The notes beneath the pieces were generated by a model. That model ran no database searches. It was not told the origin of the DNA and saw only the letters and a list, made by a program, of their open reading frames with translations. DNA of 7,156 bases from CAJYAN01 sp046484825 (GTDB lineage Bacteria; Pseudomonadota; Gammaproteobacteria; UBA6429; Thiohalophilaceae), in contig JAWOIE010000289.1 in the NCBI GenBank assembly GCA_046484825.1, positions 1 to 7,156 on the forward strand. Reading direction: 5' to 3'. The position numbers and the translations under genes were made by a program. Of this stretch, positions 5,667 to 7,156 are shown in pieces (position 1 is the first letter of the stretch; each line of letters begins with the position of its first letter).

Positions 5667-5791
5667 GACAGCGCAGGAGGTGCGGACTGTGGTTTCGATA
5701 GCTGAAGTGCCGCGGCACAGGCTGATCACAGAGGCGATTGCCCTGCCCTTATCGCAGAGGTATTGGCTGGGTCAACATTAGTAACTATAGA

Positions 5792-5804
5792 TAACTTATT
5801 GATT
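5792..5804 (-). promoter_or_regulatory. IHF-like binding site
   Basis: The minus strand reads AATCAATAAGTTA, an exact match to the IHF consensus WATCAANNNNTTR, in an AT-rich stretch. It lies about 520 nt upstream of the response regulator and about 15 nt upstream of a weak TTGACC/GATAAG promoter candidate on the same strand. Such short matches also occur by chance in AT-rich DNA. Confidence 0.3.
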
Positions 5805-6061
5805 ATTGATAAGATTTATTGGATGCATCTGTTGGCAGGCCCCGATGTCGAGGCAAGCATTATTCGGTGACCTTGAACCCTCGCCTCCCGGGCCGTTGGC
5901 TATACGCCAGGCTTCCTCCTCGGGAGTTCGGGACGGATCGCTTAGCCTTGGCTTTCCTGGGGTGATGGCGCGCTTTCTGGTGTACTACCCCAGCGGGACA
6001 GTCTGTCGTAGTTCAAGTCTGGTCCCGGTAAAGAAGGTGTTCCCAGCTTGCCAGATAAAAC

Positions 6062-6088
6062 AAAAAAAGCCCCGACAAGCGGGGCTTT
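6062..6088 (-). terminator. Rho-independent terminator after tRNA-Ser
   Basis: On the minus strand, AAAGCCCCG (6088-6080) pairs perfectly with CGGGGCTTT (6074-6066) around a 5-nt loop. It runs into seven T (6068-6062). It begins 8 nt after the tRNA-Ser CCA end. Confidence 0.95.
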
Positions 6089-6096
6089 GCTACGTA

Positions 6097-6186
6097 TGGC
6101 GGAGAGGGTGGGATTCGAACCCACGGAAGGTTTCCCTTCGCCGGTTTTCAAGACCGGTGCAATCGACCGAGCTCTGCCACCTCTCC
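6097..6186 (-). tRNA. serT: tRNA-Ser(UGA)
   Basis: A 90-nt class II tRNA with encoded CCA (6097-6099). The acceptor GGAGAGG pairs with CCTCTCC, and the discriminator is G, as in serine tRNAs. The anticodon stem CCGGT/ACCGG encloses loop CTTGAAA, giving TGA. The long variable arm is GAAGG-GAAA-CCTTC, and the T-arm is GTGGG-TTCGAAT-CCCAC. From memory, serT and yccA are also neighbours in E. coli, which supports the symbol. No clear promoter is visible just upstream, where a 13-bp palindrome occupies 6198-6226. Confidence 0.97.
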
Positions 6187-6197
6187 AAAATGGTCAT

Positions 6198-6226
6198 CCC
6201 AGGGCTCTCGCGGCGAGAGCCCTGGG
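6198..6226. repeat. Perfect 13-bp inverted repeat upstream of tRNA-Ser
   Basis: CCCAGGGCTCTCG (6198-6210) and CGAGAGCCCTGGG (6214-6226) form a perfect stem with a 3-nt loop. It starts 12 nt upstream of the tRNA-Ser 5' end, where a tRNA promoter's -10 would be expected. No T-run follows on the minus strand. On the plus strand the downstream sequence is G-rich, with TTTTT only at 6244-6248. It may be a repeat of the REP kind, a regulator site, or a leader hairpin. Confidence 0.65.
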
Positions 6227-6399
6227 GGTGTCGGGCGGGGGTGTTTTTCCAGACGTCAGGTCTTGAAACACTCGCTGCATCGCCCCTATATCAGTGGTGT
6301 CCGGGGGCGGCCCGACGAGGAGAGGGAGAATACCCCAAGCCCTGCGAGAATTCCAGAGCCTGTGCAGAAAATGACATATAAATTCGGAGCTTACACGGC

Positions 6400-6427
6400 T
6401 TGATATTGTGAACTACTCAGGTATGCT
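6400..6427 (+). promoter_or_regulatory. Candidate sigma-70 promoter for yccA
   Basis: TTGATA (6400-6405, 5 of 6 to consensus), a 16-bp spacer, and TATGCT (6422-6427, 4 of 6). A start near 6434 would give a leader of about 95 nt before the yccA ATG. It is the best-spaced pair I see upstream of the gene, but not unique in this AT-rich stretch. Confidence 0.4.
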
Positions 6428-6528
6428 GTTGTCCCATGAAGCGACGAAGTGAATGCAATTTTCCAGGCAGTCATTACGTAAAACTTAAGCATCAACAAAT
6501 TTAGGCATAAACATAGAGGAATCAATAT

Positions 6529-7156
6529 ATGTATCAGCAACAATCAGCCATTAGTCGTCCAGCGACTTCCGTCCTGGAGACCAACAAGGTCTTGCGTAAC
6601 ACCTATTCCTTGCTATCGATGACGCTGATTTTCAGTGCCATCATGGCCTTTGTCGGTATGTCCATGCAGATCTCCCACGGCATGGCACTGGTAGCCAATA
6701 TTGTCGCGATTGTCATGCTCTGGTTTGTGCTACCACGCACAGCTAACTCTGCAACCGGCATCCCGGTGATTTTTGCCATTACCGGCCTGTTGGGTCTGGG
6801 CCTGGGTCCGGTACTCAACGTCTACCTGGCCGTGAACCCCAGCATTGTCATGACGGCACTCGGTGGTACTGGCGTGATCTTCCTGGCCCTGTCCGGTTAT
6901 GCCCTGACAACGCGCAAGGATTTCAGCTTTATGGCCGGCTTCCTCATGGTGGGCATGTTTGTGGTACTGGGTGCGGCCCTGCTCAACATTTTCCTGGAAA
7001 TCCCCGCCATGTTCCTGGCGGTGAATGCGGTGGTCGTCATGCTCATGAGCGGCTTCATCCTGTTCCAGACCTCGAGCATTATCCACGGCGGTGAGACCAA
7101 CTACATCATGGCGACGGCGGGTCTGTTCCTGTCATTGCTGAACATGTTCCAGGCCC
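6529..7156 (+). CDS. yccA: YccA-type Bax-inhibitor-1 family membrane protein, 3'-partial
   Basis: 209 complete codons of an integral inner-membrane protein cut by the window end. Since the family is about 220 residues, probably 10-15 are missing. About seven hydrophobic segments lie at 27-46, 51-68, 77-100, 107-127, 133-153, 158-180 and 193 onward. A polar cytoplasmic N-terminal tail precedes LETNKVLRNTYSLLS (16-30), which closely matches E. coli YccA. Other family blocks are LTTRKDFSF (126-134) and SSIIHGGETNYI (182-193). E. coli YccA is a substrate and modulator of the membrane protease FtsH and protects SecY; that role is inferred for this homologue. The start is ATG at 6529, with AGAGGA about 8 nt upstream. 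It diverges from tRNA-Ser. Confidence 0.95.
   Translation, partial: MYQQQSAISRPATSVLETNKVLRNTYSLLSMTLIFSAIMAFVGMSMQISHGMALVANIVAIVMLWFVLPRTANSATGIPVIFAITGLLGLGLGPVLNVYLAVNPSIVMTALGGTGVIFLALSGYALTTRKDFSFMAGFLMVGMFVVLGAALLNIFLEIPAMFLAVNAVVVMLMSGFILFQTSSIIHGGETNYIMATAGLFLSLLNMFQA

Larger units (their letters stand above)
5274..6061. other. Long intergenic region without a convincing gene
   Basis: About 790 bases between the response regulator start and the tRNA-Ser terminator. The open frames here lack ribosome binding sites and recognisable protein features. What can be seen: AT-rich stretches at 5290-5340 and 5780-5820, an IHF-like site at 5792-5804, a perfect 16-bp palindrome at 5651-5666, the small hairpin CGCA-GGAGG-TGCG near 5672-5684, and an inverted repeat CTGGGGT/ACCCCAG at 5957-5993. 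A TTGACC (minus, just below 5775) followed 16 nt later by GATAAG is a weak promoter candidate pointing toward the regulator gene. The region may hold its promoter, a small RNA, or decayed sequence. Confidence 0.5.

Noticed and set aside
5566..5781. 71-codon plus-strand open frame
   Set aside because: It starts at GTG without a ribosome binding site, has no recognisable domain, and overlaps the 16-bp palindrome.
5806..6381. 191-codon plus-strand open frame, and the minus frame at 5942-6151
   Set aside because: Both read through the tRNA-Ser gene and its terminator, with peptides such as RGWDSNPR that are typical of antisense tRNA translation.
6603..7100. Minus-strand open frames opposite yccA
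   Set aside because: They are shadows of the plus-strand yccA coding sequence, which has clear family motifs and a ribosome binding site.

Overview
This window looks like a chromosomal segment of a gammaproteobacterium. The minus strand carries uvrY/gacA, a family-5 uracil-DNA glycosylase, uvrC, pgsA, tRNA-Gly, tRNA-Cys and tRNA-Leu. Apart from the inserted glycosylase, this is the order I know from E. coli (uvrY, uvrC, pgsA, glyW, cysT, leuZ). The protein sequences closely resemble their E. coli counterparts. Base composition is moderately GC-rich except in the HNH gene and a few intergenic stretches. I cannot assign a genus.

Layout. Positions 1-144: no supported gene. 145-498 (minus): tRNA-Leu(UAA), split in the anticodon loop by a 267-nt group I intron (197-463). 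The intron itself carries a REP-like C-rich repeat in a peripheral stem-loop. 639-1103 (plus): a compact, AT-rich HNH endonuclease gene lying head-to-head with the tRNA-Leu gene, inside what is normally a tRNA operon. 1120-1188: two overlapping strong hairpins. 1194-1267 and 1345-1419 (minus): tRNA-Cys and tRNA-Gly, separated by a rho-independent terminator and a TATAAT box. A good sigma-70 promoter lies upstream of tRNA-Gly. 1470-5273 (minus): pgsA, uvrC, the glycosylase and the response regulator. 5274-6061: about 790 bases without a convincing gene. 6062-6186 (minus): terminator and tRNA-Ser(UGA). 6198-6226: a perfect palindrome just upstream of that tRNA. 6529-7156 (plus): a yccA-type Bax-inhibitor-1 membrane protein cut by the window end.

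The genes work in three groups. The response regulator of the GacA/UvrY class heads a gene string with two DNA-repair enzymes. The glycosylase (base excision) and UvrC (nucleotide excision) are 2 nt apart, and PgsA (phosphatidylglycerol synthesis) follows 5 nt after uvrC. The tRNA block supplies Gly, Cys and Leu tRNAs, but the ancestral single operon appears broken up. A terminator follows tRNA-Gly, tRNA-Cys and tRNA-Leu have candidate promoters of their own, and an antiparallel HNH gene fills the Cys-Leu gap. yccA diverges from tRNA-Ser.

The most noteworthy signal is the tRNA-Leu(UAA) group I intron with core elements P1-P9 readable by eye, sitting beside a free-standing HNH endonuclease gene. 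The intron is a cyanobacterial-type IC3 intron at the canonical U34/A35 site, which is rare outside cyanobacteria and plastids.
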